DNA from: DASSWG01 sp041689995
Lineage (GTDB): Bacteria > Bacteroidota > Bacteroidia > Flavobacteriales > Flavobacteriaceae
Direction of reading: 5' to 3'
Assembly: GCA_041689995.1 (NCBI GenBank)
Contig: JBDNFD010000017.1
Span: 1-52,434 of the forward strand
Length of the DNA: 52,434 nucleotides
This document shows positions 16,886 to 25,844 of the stretch, in pieces (positions within the stretch are counted from its first letter, which is position 1; every line of letters starts with the position of its first letter). Under the pieces are notes generated by a model. That model saw nothing but the letters and a program-made list of their open reading frames with translations, was not told the origin of the DNA and made no database searches. The position numbers were made by a program, and so were the translations under genes.

Positions 16886-18140
16886 ATTTAGGTTTCCTTA
16901 GTTTTATAAAAATAGCGTATGTGGCCAAAAACAACAATGGAATAAATAATTTGTAAAAATACCCCATTGTGAACGAATATAATGTCCATTTGAAAAGTTG
17001 ATAGGTTACCAAGGACAAAAGAAGTGCTTTTTGGTTGAGGAATTCTTTGAGGACCCACCCCATTACAGCCAAAATCCCAATTGTCAAAAGAGTATGGAAA
17101 AGCAAAGCCAAGGATAGAGGGAATATTCTGAAAAGGATTGCCGGATATGCATTTGTAAAATTAAAACCATGCTCTTCATTTGAACGCAAAACACTTTTGT
17201 CCGCAGAAAATTCCCTCATCATTATTCTCATTCCATATAACAAGTCTGCCGGATTAAAAGTTTTTGGTTCTTTTTTTTCCACAACATATTGCTCGGTAGC
17301 CCCCCAGAAGAGATGTCCCTGCAACCCAAAAATCCGGTACAACATGGCCTGATTTGGGTCATATATGTCCACAACGGCAAAAGGCCGGGTTTCTTTATAT
17401 TGGTTATAAATAACCGTATAGACCACTCCTGACAAAATCGAAAAAGCAAGTATGATCTGTACAATATTCTTCCTTTTCAAACTTTTCAAGTAGTTCTTAT
17501 AATAAAAAATTATTGGCAGCAAAAAGGAAAAAGACCCGTCCAATATAGGTGAAAATTTTTGGCCAATCAAAAAGTTATATCCTATGTAAACAGCGAACAT
17601 TATTAATGCAGTTCTTTTATATTTTGGAAAAAGAAGCCCCCAACCAAAAGGAATGAATATAGCGGTATTCCCCAGTAAAATATTCAAAAAGGGTAACTGT
17701 GATTCGGACCAAAAGGAAAATCTGTCGACAGAATCGTCGAATAAGGGAAGAGGCGACAATGCGGCATTCAACAACAACAGGAATTGTGCGCCGAACAACA
17801 ATGCCACAATGATTTTACGATCTATATTATGTCCTTTAAAACCAAAATGAAAAACAGGAAGTTTTTTTTTGTTGAACGTCTTAAAGGATAACGCAATTAC
17901 AAGAAAGGTTAAAACAAAATAGATTGTACAGATGATCGTCGCACCTGTAAAAAAGCTGAACCTCCCTTGTTCACTTATCAACAATCCTCTTTCAATATAA
18001 ATTAATGACGGAAGTATGGAAAATGCCTGAAAGAACAAGAGCCCATATAAAAAAAACAACGTGAAGCTCTTTTTGGCATACCAGTAGGAAAAACCCAAAA
18101 ACCCCAAGAAAACAAGTATGTTGATGTAGAAGCTTATCAT
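16869..18140 (-). CDS. Oligosaccharide repeat-unit polymerase (Wzy-like)
   Basis: A 423-residue, strongly hydrophobic protein with about ten membrane segments and a large soluble loop near residues 240-330 (QYKETRPFAVVDIYDPNQAM; MREFSADKSVLRSNEEHG). It lacks the Wzy_C pattern of its neighbour and looks like an O-antigen polymerase of the other type. It most likely joins repeat units in the periplasm. Sequence conservation in this family is weak, so the call rests on topology and on its place between a flippase and glycosyltransferases. Confidence 0.7.
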   Translation of the reverse strand: MISFYINILVFLGFLGFSYWYAKKSFTLFFLYGLLFFQAFSILPSLIYIERGLLISEQGRFSFFTGATIICTIYFVLTFLVIALSFKTFNKKKLPVFHFGFKGHNIDRKIIVALLFGAQFLLLLNAALSPLPLFDDSVDRFSFWSESQLPFLNILLGNTAIFIPFGWGLLFPKYKRTALIMFAVYIGYNFLIGQKFSPILDGSFSFLLPIIFYYKNYLKSLKRKNIVQIILAFSILSGVVYTVIYNQYKETRPFAVVDIYDPNQAMLYRIFGLQGHLFWGATEQYVVEKKEPKTFNPADLLYGMRIMMREFSADKSVLRSNEEHGFNFTNAYPAILFRIFPLSLALLFHTLLTIGILAVMGWVLKEFLNQKALLLSLVTYQLFKWTLYSFTMGYFYKLFIPLLFLATYAIFIKLRKPKYATST

Positions 18141-19153
18141 GGTTTACCAATAAATTCAAAACACAATTTCTCGAACAAAGGCGTCATTTTTTTATTAATG
18201 GGGCAAACATAAAATTTTATTTCCGGTTTGTCCTGTTCTGTTAATTTGGAATAAATGTTGAGAAAAACGCTCGAATCAAATCCCGTTAAAAATCTGCAAG
18301 GAGCTTTTTCAAAAAAATGATCTTCTGCAGTCAACTTCGTATCCACTAATTCAATCCTTTTTTCATCAAAAATCCTATTTAGCAATTCTTCGGGGATCCA
18401 AGCGGCATTGCGGTGTGGTTTGTAATATATTTTTTTTATTCCGCCATAGAACTTTTGTCGTTTTATTGCCATAAAAAACGCATGGATCTTTTCCTTGAAC
18501 CTTTCCTTGTCCATTTCCCTAGCATAGGCTTCTTGTCCAATAATGTAAAGGCTATTGTGGATTTTGGGGAGGGGAATGGTTTTTATGGGGAGTTGGCATG
18601 CATTTTTCAAAATAAACGCTTGCTTGGGAAAAGTCAAATACTGCGCAGCGACCCTTGGATCCTCTGCCCCTGAAGAATGTCCGCTATATTTGCAAAAAGG
18701 AATTCCATAATACTTAGCAATATACTTCTTAAGATTGAATTTTATTTTGTCAATATCATCAAATGAGTGATCATAATAATTGAGCGTGCCATCTTCCACC
18801 ACTACTATCTTGGCGTGGGGGCTAAAACTGAAAAACATAAAATTGCTCAATATGTCTTCAATAAATGCAATATATATCACAGCGCTTTCCGAACGAAACT
18901 CGGCCAACCGATCAATTAGCCCTTTATAAACCTTAATTTTACTCTGAATGGCAGAAAGCTGTTCCATCATGGAAGCGGATTTATTGTCAAATGATTTTTG
19001 GGAAATAAATGTTCTATCCCATGCACGGGGATCAAAAAGCACATTGGAAGCAGCAATAAGTATTTTTTGACCATTTCCTATCAGCCCATTATCGATGAGT
19101 TTCTCGAAATTGTTCAGATGATTTTGTCCCAATGCCACAAAGAAATGATTCAT
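18137..19153 (-). CDS. Putative sialyltransferase-like glycosyltransferase
   Basis: I start at 19153 (MNHFFVALGQNHLNNFEKL), which overlaps the flippase stop by 4 bases; the frame is open upstream but only within the flippase gene. The 338-residue protein has no membrane segment. KIVVVEDGTLNYYD carries an E-D-G triplet and IYYKPHRNAAW a basic His motif; bacterial sialyl- and polysialyltransferases (GT52/GT38 style) have a D/E-D/E-G motif and a later His-containing one, in this order. The nonulosonate genes at 23.3-25.7 kb fit such a role. The similarity is by eye and the His motif is not the exact HP, so the call is tentative. Confidence 0.5.
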   Translation of the reverse strand: MNHFFVALGQNHLNNFEKLIDNGLIGNGQKILIAASNVLFDPRAWDRTFISQKSFDNKSASMMEQLSAIQSKIKVYKGLIDRLAEFRSESAVIYIAFIEDILSNFMFFSFSPHAKIVVVEDGTLNYYDHSFDDIDKIKFNLKKYIAKYYGIPFCKYSGHSSGAEDPRVAAQYLTFPKQAFILKNACQLPIKTIPLPKIHNSLYIIGQEAYAREMDKERFKEKIHAFFMAIKRQKFYGGIKKIYYKPHRNAAWIPEELLNRIFDEKRIELVDTKLTAEDHFFEKAPCRFLTGFDSSVFLNIYSKLTEQDKPEIKFYVCPINKKMTPLFEKLCFEFIGKP

Positions 19154-20391
19154 GTGTTCAATTCTTCCCGATTTACAGATTTTTTTCGAAGAAAATACAT
19201 CGTTATACCGGTAACCGCAAAAGCTACACCTGCGCCGTACAAACCAAAAAACCGGCACATCAAAAAAGTAGCGGCCACATTTACGGTACCGGAAATGAGC
19301 GTTATTTTTAGGATTACCCACTCCCTGTGCCGAATGTATAAATATGCGTGGTATATCAATGAAATATTCATCAAAAACATTCCAAAGGTAAGCAATATTG
19401 CCAAAGGCCACCGCTCCTCAAAACTTTCTTTTCCTTGCCATAGCAATACTGGATAAATGGCCAGTACACTAACAACAGATGCAAATGCCGTATGGGAATA
19501 AAGCATTTTTTTGTACTGTTGCATCTTTCCCGAAAATTTCTCCGTGGTAGAGCTTTCTATAAGTGCCGGCATCTCGTAAGATACCACAATAGTACTCACA
19601 TAAAGGGTTACCAACATGGCAAAATTGGCATAAAATGAAAAAATCCCGGCCGCGGCCTCCCCCAAAATCCCTTCCACGATATAACGGTTGGAATACTCGA
19701 TTATTTTTAGCGCTATGGTAGCCGCGTAAAAAACCATGCTGATTTTCAATCCTTTTTTCAACCATTCCCATTTGATTACCAAATAGGGAAAATAGGGTTT
19801 TAATTTTTTGAAAAACACACTAAAGACAAACAATATCGTAGCCAAATTAAATCCGCCCCAGATCATCAATACTTGTTGCAGGCCAATTTTTTCTTTGAAC
19901 AAAACAATAAGCAAAACCACGGTCATTGCCCAACCTGCTACTCGAAAAAATAAAAACCAGTTGGCCGTCAACACTCTTTTAAAAGCCAATAGCAGCCGAT
20001 AAACCTCTTGGTTGAAATGTTCTGTAATACAAATAAGAACCAGTAACGGAGCATAGTTCGAAAGATAATCGACCTGATTAAAGAAAATCCCGCCCAGTAG
20101 TGCAAAAAGAAAGTAAATGCAGCCGTACAAGAAAAAAGCCGTGCCCAATTTGGATGCGGTTTCCCTTTTTTCGATCAAGATATCCCGGATCATAAAGCTG
20201 TAAAAATCCAGGCCCAGGACAAAAATCGCAATGGTAATGGTAGTGGCGATCAGGGTATAAACCCCATAAATTTCTGTGCTGAAATATTTGGAAAGAAACA
20301 CAAAAACGGCAAACTTGGCCGCCATTGAGGTCATCCTGAAAAAAAGGGAGCTGAGTTTATTTAATGGAAAAATGATAAGTTTAGATGGCAT
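19150..20391 (-). CDS. Polysaccharide repeat-unit flippase (Wzx/PST family)
   Basis: Moves lipid-linked repeat units across the inner membrane. The 413-residue protein has about twelve membrane segments and opens in the typical way (LSSLFFRMTSMAAKFAVFVFLSKYF, then IYGVYTLIATT). The segment YSNRYIVEGILGEAAAGIFSFY corresponds to the conserved middle region (D/N-R-x-I-I-x-x-x-x-G). It is the first gene of the minus-strand operon running to WcaJ. Confidence 0.88.
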   Translation of the reverse strand: MPSKLIIFPLNKLSSLFFRMTSMAAKFAVFVFLSKYFSTEIYGVYTLIATTITIAIFVLGLDFYSFMIRDILIEKRETASKLGTAFFLYGCIYFLFALLGGIFFNQVDYLSNYAPLLVLICITEHFNQEVYRLLLAFKRVLTANWFLFFRVAGWAMTVVLLIVLFKEKIGLQQVLMIWGGFNLATILFVFSVFFKKLKPYFPYLVIKWEWLKKGLKISMVFYAATIALKIIEYSNRYIVEGILGEAAAGIFSFYANFAMLVTLYVSTIVVSYEMPALIESSTTEKFSGKMQQYKKMLYSHTAFASVVSVLAIYPVLLWQGKESFEERWPLAILLTFGMFLMNISLIYHAYLYIRHREWVILKITLISGTVNVAATFLMCRFFGLYGAGVAFAVTGITMYFLRKKSVNREELNT

Positions 20392-20719
20392 TCAAGTCCA
20401 TATAAAGAATTGTTTTTTGGAATTGCTTATTCTTTGGTACAAGAAATTTGCTTTTACGCAAATATATGGCTTTCTAATTTATTGCCGTCTATTAATACCT
20501 CGGTTTTGTAGAACCATTATAGGTCGATTCTTAATTGATCTTTAAGCTGTATTTTTATGTTTCCCCATTGGTTTTATCCGTCCTATTCCTTTGTGGTCGC
20601 GATGGTCCGCTTTTATACAGTTTAAAACAAATATAGTAACTTATCTTTTATATACGTAAATCAATAATCATTCTCTTTCAATTATAAAATATTATCTTTG
20701 GCTTTTCCAGAAAAACAAC
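20392..20719. promoter_or_regulatory. Divergent promoter region between flippase and phosphoglycerol transferase
   Basis: The 328-base gap has no convincing gene. On the plus strand TATCTTTG (20693-20700) fits the -7 consensus and ends 19 bases before the ATG at 20720. On the minus strand TATATTTG occurs at 20466-20459 and again at 20635-20628, either of which could serve the flippase operon. No clear -33 partners. The region is A/T-rich. Confidence 0.5.
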
Positions 20720-23345
20720 ATGTTCTATTTCGCATTTCAACTCTTCCTGCTTTTTCTTTTTGTGCTTGCATTGGGCGCGTGGATAAAAAATAATATCCTT
20801 CGTTTTCTTTTAATTTTTCTTGGTGGATTTTTTTTCATCCTGCAACTGGTTTCACTTGCTTTTAATGGAAAACTGATCAACTACCGTTTCTGCGAACAGA
20901 TCAATTTTGGCAATATTGGATCTGTGGTCGGATTTTTCTCCGCATATATCGTTTGGTTTATTCTTCTTTTTATAGGGTTTCTCGTTATGATGCATTTTAT
21001 CACAAAAATAATCCAAAAGCGACAACCAAGACCAGTTTTTCTCATCGGGGTTTTGCTCGTTACGGGAATTTGCTTTTTTTTGCCTCACGGTATTGGTGCT
21101 AACCTTTACGAAGTCGTCAATATAAAAACCGCGCGCACCCGTTCTTTTCATAACGCACTAAAGAAACTCGGCATCCAACCTGAAACATATATTTCCCATG
21201 GCGAAATCGATGCCAAAGCCGGAAAAAATATAATCGTGCTTTCTTTGGAATCTTTGGAACGGGGTTATCTCGACCCGCCCCTCGCCGAACTGACGCCCCA
21301 CTTGAACACATTGGCCGAAAAACATACTTATATTGACATACAACAACAGTTCGGCGCAAGTTGGACTTCCGCATCCATTTATACCGTCCTTACCGGAACC
21401 CCAGCTTATTTTAAAGATTCAAGAGGGTCGAACTCTATTTTTCAAAACACTTCTGCCATACGGATCGGGGGATTGGCCAGTGTCCTTCAGGCCGCAGGAT
21501 ATGATATGAACTATTTTATCGCCAAAAAAGATTTTTCGGGAATTGACGACATGCTGAAATCACTTGGGTTCAAGGTTTTTTCAGGGGGCGATTTTCAGAA
21601 AAGTTACAAACGGACCCACTGGGGCATCCAGGACAAGGACCTGTTCCACGAATTCAAAAAAAGACTTGGCCAAGCGGGAAGAAGGCCAAGCCTTTGCGTT
21701 TTTTCTCTCTACCGTTTCAGGGCACTTTCCACATGGGGTTTACGATGAACGGATGGAAGAAATTCTGCCCAAACGGGACAATCCATTGAAATTTATGGCT
21801 TCTGCGGTGGATTATTATATCGGGGATCTTTTTGCTTTTCTGAAAGCGCACAATATGCTGAAAAATACGGAAGTCTTTATTTTTCCCGATCATAAATTAA
21901 TGGGGGCAACTTCCGGAGTGCTCGAAAAATTCACCACCAAACGAGGATTGTATATGATAACCACCGCCGAAAAGAAAAAAGTTTTGCAAAACATTCGGCA
22001 ACCATTTTTGCAAATGGACCTTGGACAAATGATCGTAAACGGTGCGGATATAAAAACCAACGCCACTTTTCTGTCTTCTTTCCTGCCAAAGGACAAGTTG
22101 GATTTTTTGCAGAATAACCGGAAAAACATGTTGGTTTTGAACGAAGCGGCACTGTACAGGCTCACATCCGATACCACAGGCTTGAAAGCCCACAACATAC
22201 AATCCAATGAAATTTTCTTGAAAAGCGTTGGGTATAAATCGATTCCGGAATATGGAACCAGCCATATTTATATTGGATTAAAGCCCGTTGATTTAAAGCG
22301 GGGCGTCAATTTATTGTATTTGGACGATGCAGGTTACCATATATACCATACGGACACCTTTGCCAGCGGACCAGTAACTCAAGCACTTCTTAAAAAAATG
22401 AAAGTCCTTCTCGGTTGGGGAAAACTTATCGCTGTTGTGGTCCATGATGCCTCTGTGAAAAAATTAGCGGAACATGCCCAAAGGCTGCAGGAAATGGGAT
22501 TTTCAAAATTGGCCAAGCTCGCCTATCGAAAACCTTACCTCGCCACGGTTGAAAATGGAAAAATCAGTGAAAGTCCAGGAACCACTTCTCTTCAGGAAAG
22601 TATCCCGATAAAGGAATTCCCCGATCCAAATATTGAAGAGATCAAACAAGATCCCATGCGGTTTATTGCCCATGGGGGTGGGGGCATAAATGGAGATATG
22701 TACACCAATTCTATAGAAGCACTAAACCTAAACTACGAAAAAGGATTTCAGCTGTTCGAGATGGACATTATCAAAACTTCCGATAATGTGTATGTGGCCG
22801 CCCATGATTGGAACCAATGGTCCAAAAAAACCGGTTATAAAGGAGAGACCCCCGTGAGTTTAAAAACTTTCAAAAAAAATCCCATTAAAAAATATACGCC
22901 GATGGATTTAGATGACATCAATAAGTGGTTCAAAAATCACCCCGATGCCATTTTGGTTACCGACAAAGTAAATGATCCGGAAGACTTTGCCAAAGTTTTT
23001 ATTGACAAAGACCGCATGATAATGGAGCTCTTTAGTCTGAATGCCGCTAAAGAAGCAAAAAAATTGGACATTGACGTATTGCTCTCCGACAATGTTGTGA
23101 TAGATCAACTTGGGGACCATGTTCTTGAAACCCTACAATCTTTGAATATTGGGGGCATAGCAATTTCCCGAAAGTATATCAAAGACAATATTGATATGTT
23201 GAGAAAACTAAAGAACTCAGGAATAAAAACCTATGTTTTTCAACTTGGTGGCGAATTCGATGAAGAGTACGTGTTAAAGAATGAAATAAATTATATTTAT
23301 GGAATGTATGCAGATGAGTGGGATTTCAGAAAAAAAGGACAATAA
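20720..23345 (+). pseudogene. Phosphoglycerol transferase (LtaS/OpgB-like) fused to GDPD-like domain, frameshifted
   Basis: The gene reads in one frame from 20720 to about 21660 and in the next frame to 23345. An extra A in the A7 run at 21656-21662 explains it: with six As the protein runs through EFKKDLAKREEGQAF, 874 residues in all. Domains: about four N-terminal membrane segments (1-130); a sulfatase-fold domain (160-400) with the metal Glu in IVLSLESLERG, the nucleophile Thr in GASWTSASI, His in TVSGHFPHG and IFPDHKLMG (Asp-His); a linker; and a GDPD-like C-terminal domain (about 645-870) with IAHGGGGING, LFEMDII and AAHDWNQW. GDPD enzymes normally have HRG and E-N; here HGG and T-N replace them. 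It likely adds or trims phosphoglycerol groups on a periplasmic glycan. As written the first frame alone lacks the Asp-His metal site. Sequencing error is a real alternative to a true pseudogene. Confidence 0.8.
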
Positions 23346-23355
23346 AAGAAAAGTT

Positions 23356-23871
23356 CTACCTCGCTTTTTTTGAAAAATAAAGCTCCAATAAGGTTTCCAT
23401 AGAGCCCCATTTATTCACAATATGCTCAACGAATTCCCTAAAAGCACCTTCCCCACCTTTTAAAAAAGTCACAAAATCCACTTTGTTCTTTATATAATCC
23501 GGAGCATTGGCAGGAGCGGCCGAAAAACCAACTTTCCCTAAAAGTTCCATATCATTGAGGTCATCTCCGATATGGGCAGCTTCGTTAAGTTCAATGCCCA
23601 ATTCATGGCAAAGTTCCGTTGCCGTTTTTACTTTGTCCTCGACCCCCAGAAAGACATATTTCGTCCCTAATTTTTCAGCTCTTCTTTTTACGATTTTTGT
23701 GTCTTCCCCTGTTATAATCGCAAAAGGGATATCCAATAATTTTAAAAACAGAACACCGGCACTGTCCGTGGTATTGAATTTTTTCAATTCATTTCCAGTT
23801 TGGTCATAATACATGCCCCCATCGGTCCAAACTCCGTCAATATCTGATATAACAAGTTTTGGTCGTTTCAT
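23356..23871 (-). CDS. HAD phosphatase, KdsC type (nonulosonate-9-phosphatase candidate)
   Basis: The 171-residue HAD protein has motif I ISDIDGVWTDGG (nucleophile D and acid D), motif II IITGEDTK, the loop-3 Lys in EDKVKTA, and motif IV HIGDDLNDMELL. Size and lack of a cap domain match KdsC and the homologous acylneuraminate-9-phosphatases. Being directly joined to a NeuB-like synthase (no gap), it probably removes the phosphate from the nonulosonate phosphate before CMP activation. KDO-8-phosphate is possible but no KdsA is near. Confidence 0.85.
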   Translation of the reverse strand: MKRPKLVISDIDGVWTDGGMYYDQTGNELKKFNTTDSAGVLFLKLLDIPFAIITGEDTKIVKRRAEKLGTKYVFLGVEDKVKTATELCHELGIELNEAAHIGDDLNDMELLGKVGFSAAPANAPDYIKNKVDFVTFLKGGEGAFREFVEHIVNKWGSMETLLELYFSKKAR

Positions 23872-24912
23872 TTATTCGAGATTGTCTGGATAGATAATTT
23901 CACTTTTGGGCAAAGGTTGTTTTAATTTTTTGCCCAGCACTTGCATCCTTTCTGACCATTTTATCCCATCACCCGGTGAAAGTAGGCAAATATCATTTTT
24001 TGTTATAAGATGGCCTGCTTCCAAATCTTTTAAAGTGGCAATGGACCGTTCCAATTTGTTTCGTGCTGGTTTTACAGAATCTTCCACAAAAAAATTTTTC
24101 TCCCCCATGGACATTTCAAGATTTCGAATATCCCTGACCATCCTATAAATACCATCTATGGCAAGCGATCCAGCCTGATCGGTTCCTTTCATCTGGCGAT
24201 CGAGGGTGATGTGTTTTTCTATTATCCGCGCCCCGATTGCCACGGCAGCAAGAGGTGTGGCAATACCAATGGTATGGTCGGAGTAGCCGATGGTAAATTG
24301 GTGATATTTTTCTTGAAAATAACGTATAGTATTGAGATTTACATTCTGATATTGTGTTGGGTATTCCGATACACAATGTAAAATGGCAATATCATTATGA
24401 TGTTTACAAATAACCTCCAAAGCATCTTCCAATTCCTTTTTCCCAGCCATCCCTGTAGACAAGATTATCGGGATATTTGTTTCCGCCATTGCCTCCAAAA
24501 GCGGTAAATTGGTCAAATCCCTTGAAGCTACTTTTAGTTTGTCCGGAATGAATAATTTTAACATATCCAAGCCATTTATTGCGCAGAGGGTTTCAACAAA
24601 ATCAAGTCCTTTCTCCTTCGCGTACAAATAACACTCATAATGTTGCTCATTTGTCAACTCTAAAAATTCCCTATGTTCTCCATAGGTTTTACCAAATGAA
24701 TTGGGATTGTTATATGGTTTTTTCATTTGTGAGGCCGAAAGTTCTTGGCTCAAATCCCTTTTAGTCATCTTTACAGCATCCATTCTTTTATGTTCTTTGC
24801 CGAAAAGCTTGTCATGGATAGGGCGTGAAGCCACATCAATTAGCAATCTTGCCAAATCGACGGAACCATTGTGATTTTGTCCTATTTCACCGATTATATA
24901 TGTATGCTTCAT
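23872..24912 (-). CDS. neuB: N-acetylneuraminate synthase family protein (NeuB-like)
   Basis: Condenses phosphoenolpyruvate with a hexosamine (or its phosphate) to a nine-carbon sugar acid. I start at 24912 (MKHTYIIGEIGQNHNGS); this gives a 4-base overlap with the upstream gene. The 346 residues contain the PEP-binding barrel with YIIGEIGQNHNGS, ILSTGMAGKKELEDAL, AILHCVSEYPTQYQNVNL, IGYSDHTIGI and IIEKHITLDRQMKGTDQAGSL, and a C-terminal SAF antifreeze-like domain (ARNKLERSIATLKDLEAGH). The segment after the first helix (RPIHDKLFGKEHKRMDAVKM) looks longer than in standard NeuB, so the substrate may differ from ManNAc. No 2-epimerase gene is in the window. Confidence 0.88.
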   Translation of the reverse strand: MKHTYIIGEIGQNHNGSVDLARLLIDVASRPIHDKLFGKEHKRMDAVKMTKRDLSQELSASQMKKPYNNPNSFGKTYGEHREFLELTNEQHYECYLYAKEKGLDFVETLCAINGLDMLKLFIPDKLKVASRDLTNLPLLEAMAETNIPIILSTGMAGKKELEDALEVICKHHNDIAILHCVSEYPTQYQNVNLNTIRYFQEKYHQFTIGYSDHTIGIATPLAAVAIGARIIEKHITLDRQMKGTDQAGSLAIDGIYRMVRDIRNLEMSMGEKNFFVEDSVKPARNKLERSIATLKDLEAGHLITKNDICLLSPGDGIKWSERMQVLGKKLKQPLPKSEIIYPDNLE

Positions 24913-25661
24913 TTTTGGTTCTTTCTTATTTGTTGTCGCATGCTCTGTGTCCAATTTTTTTCTTTTTGAACAAAAAAAACAATATCTTCCAATTTGGAAA
25001 TGTTTTTGCTTTTAAGTTGGAAATATATCTGTTTCGCTACTTCAAAATCCTCAAAAGTATCAACGGTTAATCGAATTTCTGATTCTTCAATCTTTTTTGA
25101 AATCGGCAACCAATCCAGTTTAAAAAGTTCTGGACGTTCATAAATGTAATTTGTTACATGCTCCCGATAATAATGGCTGTTTGTCTGTTTTTGGGCTTTT
25201 TTTAATGCTTCTAAACGTACGCCTTCCGCCCAAAAACCATAATGGGTTTTGATACTGGGTTTTCCCAAACTTGTGGAAAACCCAATATAATCAGCGGAAG
25301 AAATTTTAAACACCCTGGTCAAGTTTCCCAAAGCCCACATATCCAAAAAAGGATTATCCGCACAAATCCTAATGATTTTTTTTACATTGAACTTATCTGC
25401 CGCTTTTACAAAACGCTCCAGTACATCCGTGGAGCTTCCCCGAAAGATATGAATATTTTGTCGAACACCCAGTGATACGAGCTGTTCATCTTCTGTGTTT
25501 TCTGTAGTGGCTAAAATAAGGGGGATATCAGGAAAATGGATTTTCAAATTTTCCACAATTGTTTCCAAAATACCTTTTTTTTTAAAAAATGGAAGTGCCA
25601 ATTTGTTTGGTAGCCTCGTGGAACCTGATCTAGCTTGCAGTATAAAAGAAAGTTCAGCCAT
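24909..25661 (-). CDS. Cytidylyltransferase of the SpsF/CMP-sugar-acid type
   Basis: The 250-residue protein opens FILQARSGSTRLPNKLALPF, the nucleotide-binding signature of SpsF and related CMP-KDO/CMP-NeuAc synthetases, and has FRGSSTDVLERFVKAAD and IIRICADNPFLDM, the usual middle motifs with a metal-binding Asp. It probably activates the product of the NeuB-like enzyme with CTP. SpsF rather than classical NeuA is the nearer match by eye. It is the first gene of the cytidylyltransferase-synthase-phosphatase group. Confidence 0.85.
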   Translation of the reverse strand: MAELSFILQARSGSTRLPNKLALPFFKKKGILETIVENLKIHFPDIPLILATTENTEDEQLVSLGVRQNIHIFRGSSTDVLERFVKAADKFNVKKIIRICADNPFLDMWALGNLTRVFKISSADYIGFSTSLGKPSIKTHYGFWAEGVRLEALKKAQKQTNSHYYREHVTNYIYERPELFKLDWLPISKKIEESEIRLTVDTFEDFEVAKQIYFQLKSKNISKLEDIVFFVQKEKNWTQSMRQQIRKNQK

Positions 25662-25844
25662 ATTTGCCTTTTATGCAATAAAATTTATCCCTTGGAAAAT
25701 AAAACTTTATGTTAAATAAATGGGTAAATTCAAATTGGTCATTTTCACAGACTTTTGGTCGTCCACCTTCAATTCTTCCCTCTGAGAGGATGTCCTTTTA
25801 TTGTGGCCCGCTCTCTAAAAATGACATAGAACCAATATATGTGC

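Noticed and set aside
18900..19411. N-terminal extension of the glycosyltransferase beyond 19153
   Set aside because: The extra residues lie in an alternative frame of the flippase gene; the 4-base overlap at 19150-19153 is the normal coupled start.
20392..20545. Small plus-strand ORF at 20276-20545
   Set aside because: It begins antisense inside the flippase gene and has no protein-like features; the region is better explained as promoter spacer.
21656..21662. Programmed -1 or +1 ribosomal frameshift in the phosphoglycerol transferase
   Set aside because: No following stem-loop or recognisable slippery heptamer arrangement was found; a one-base indel is simpler.
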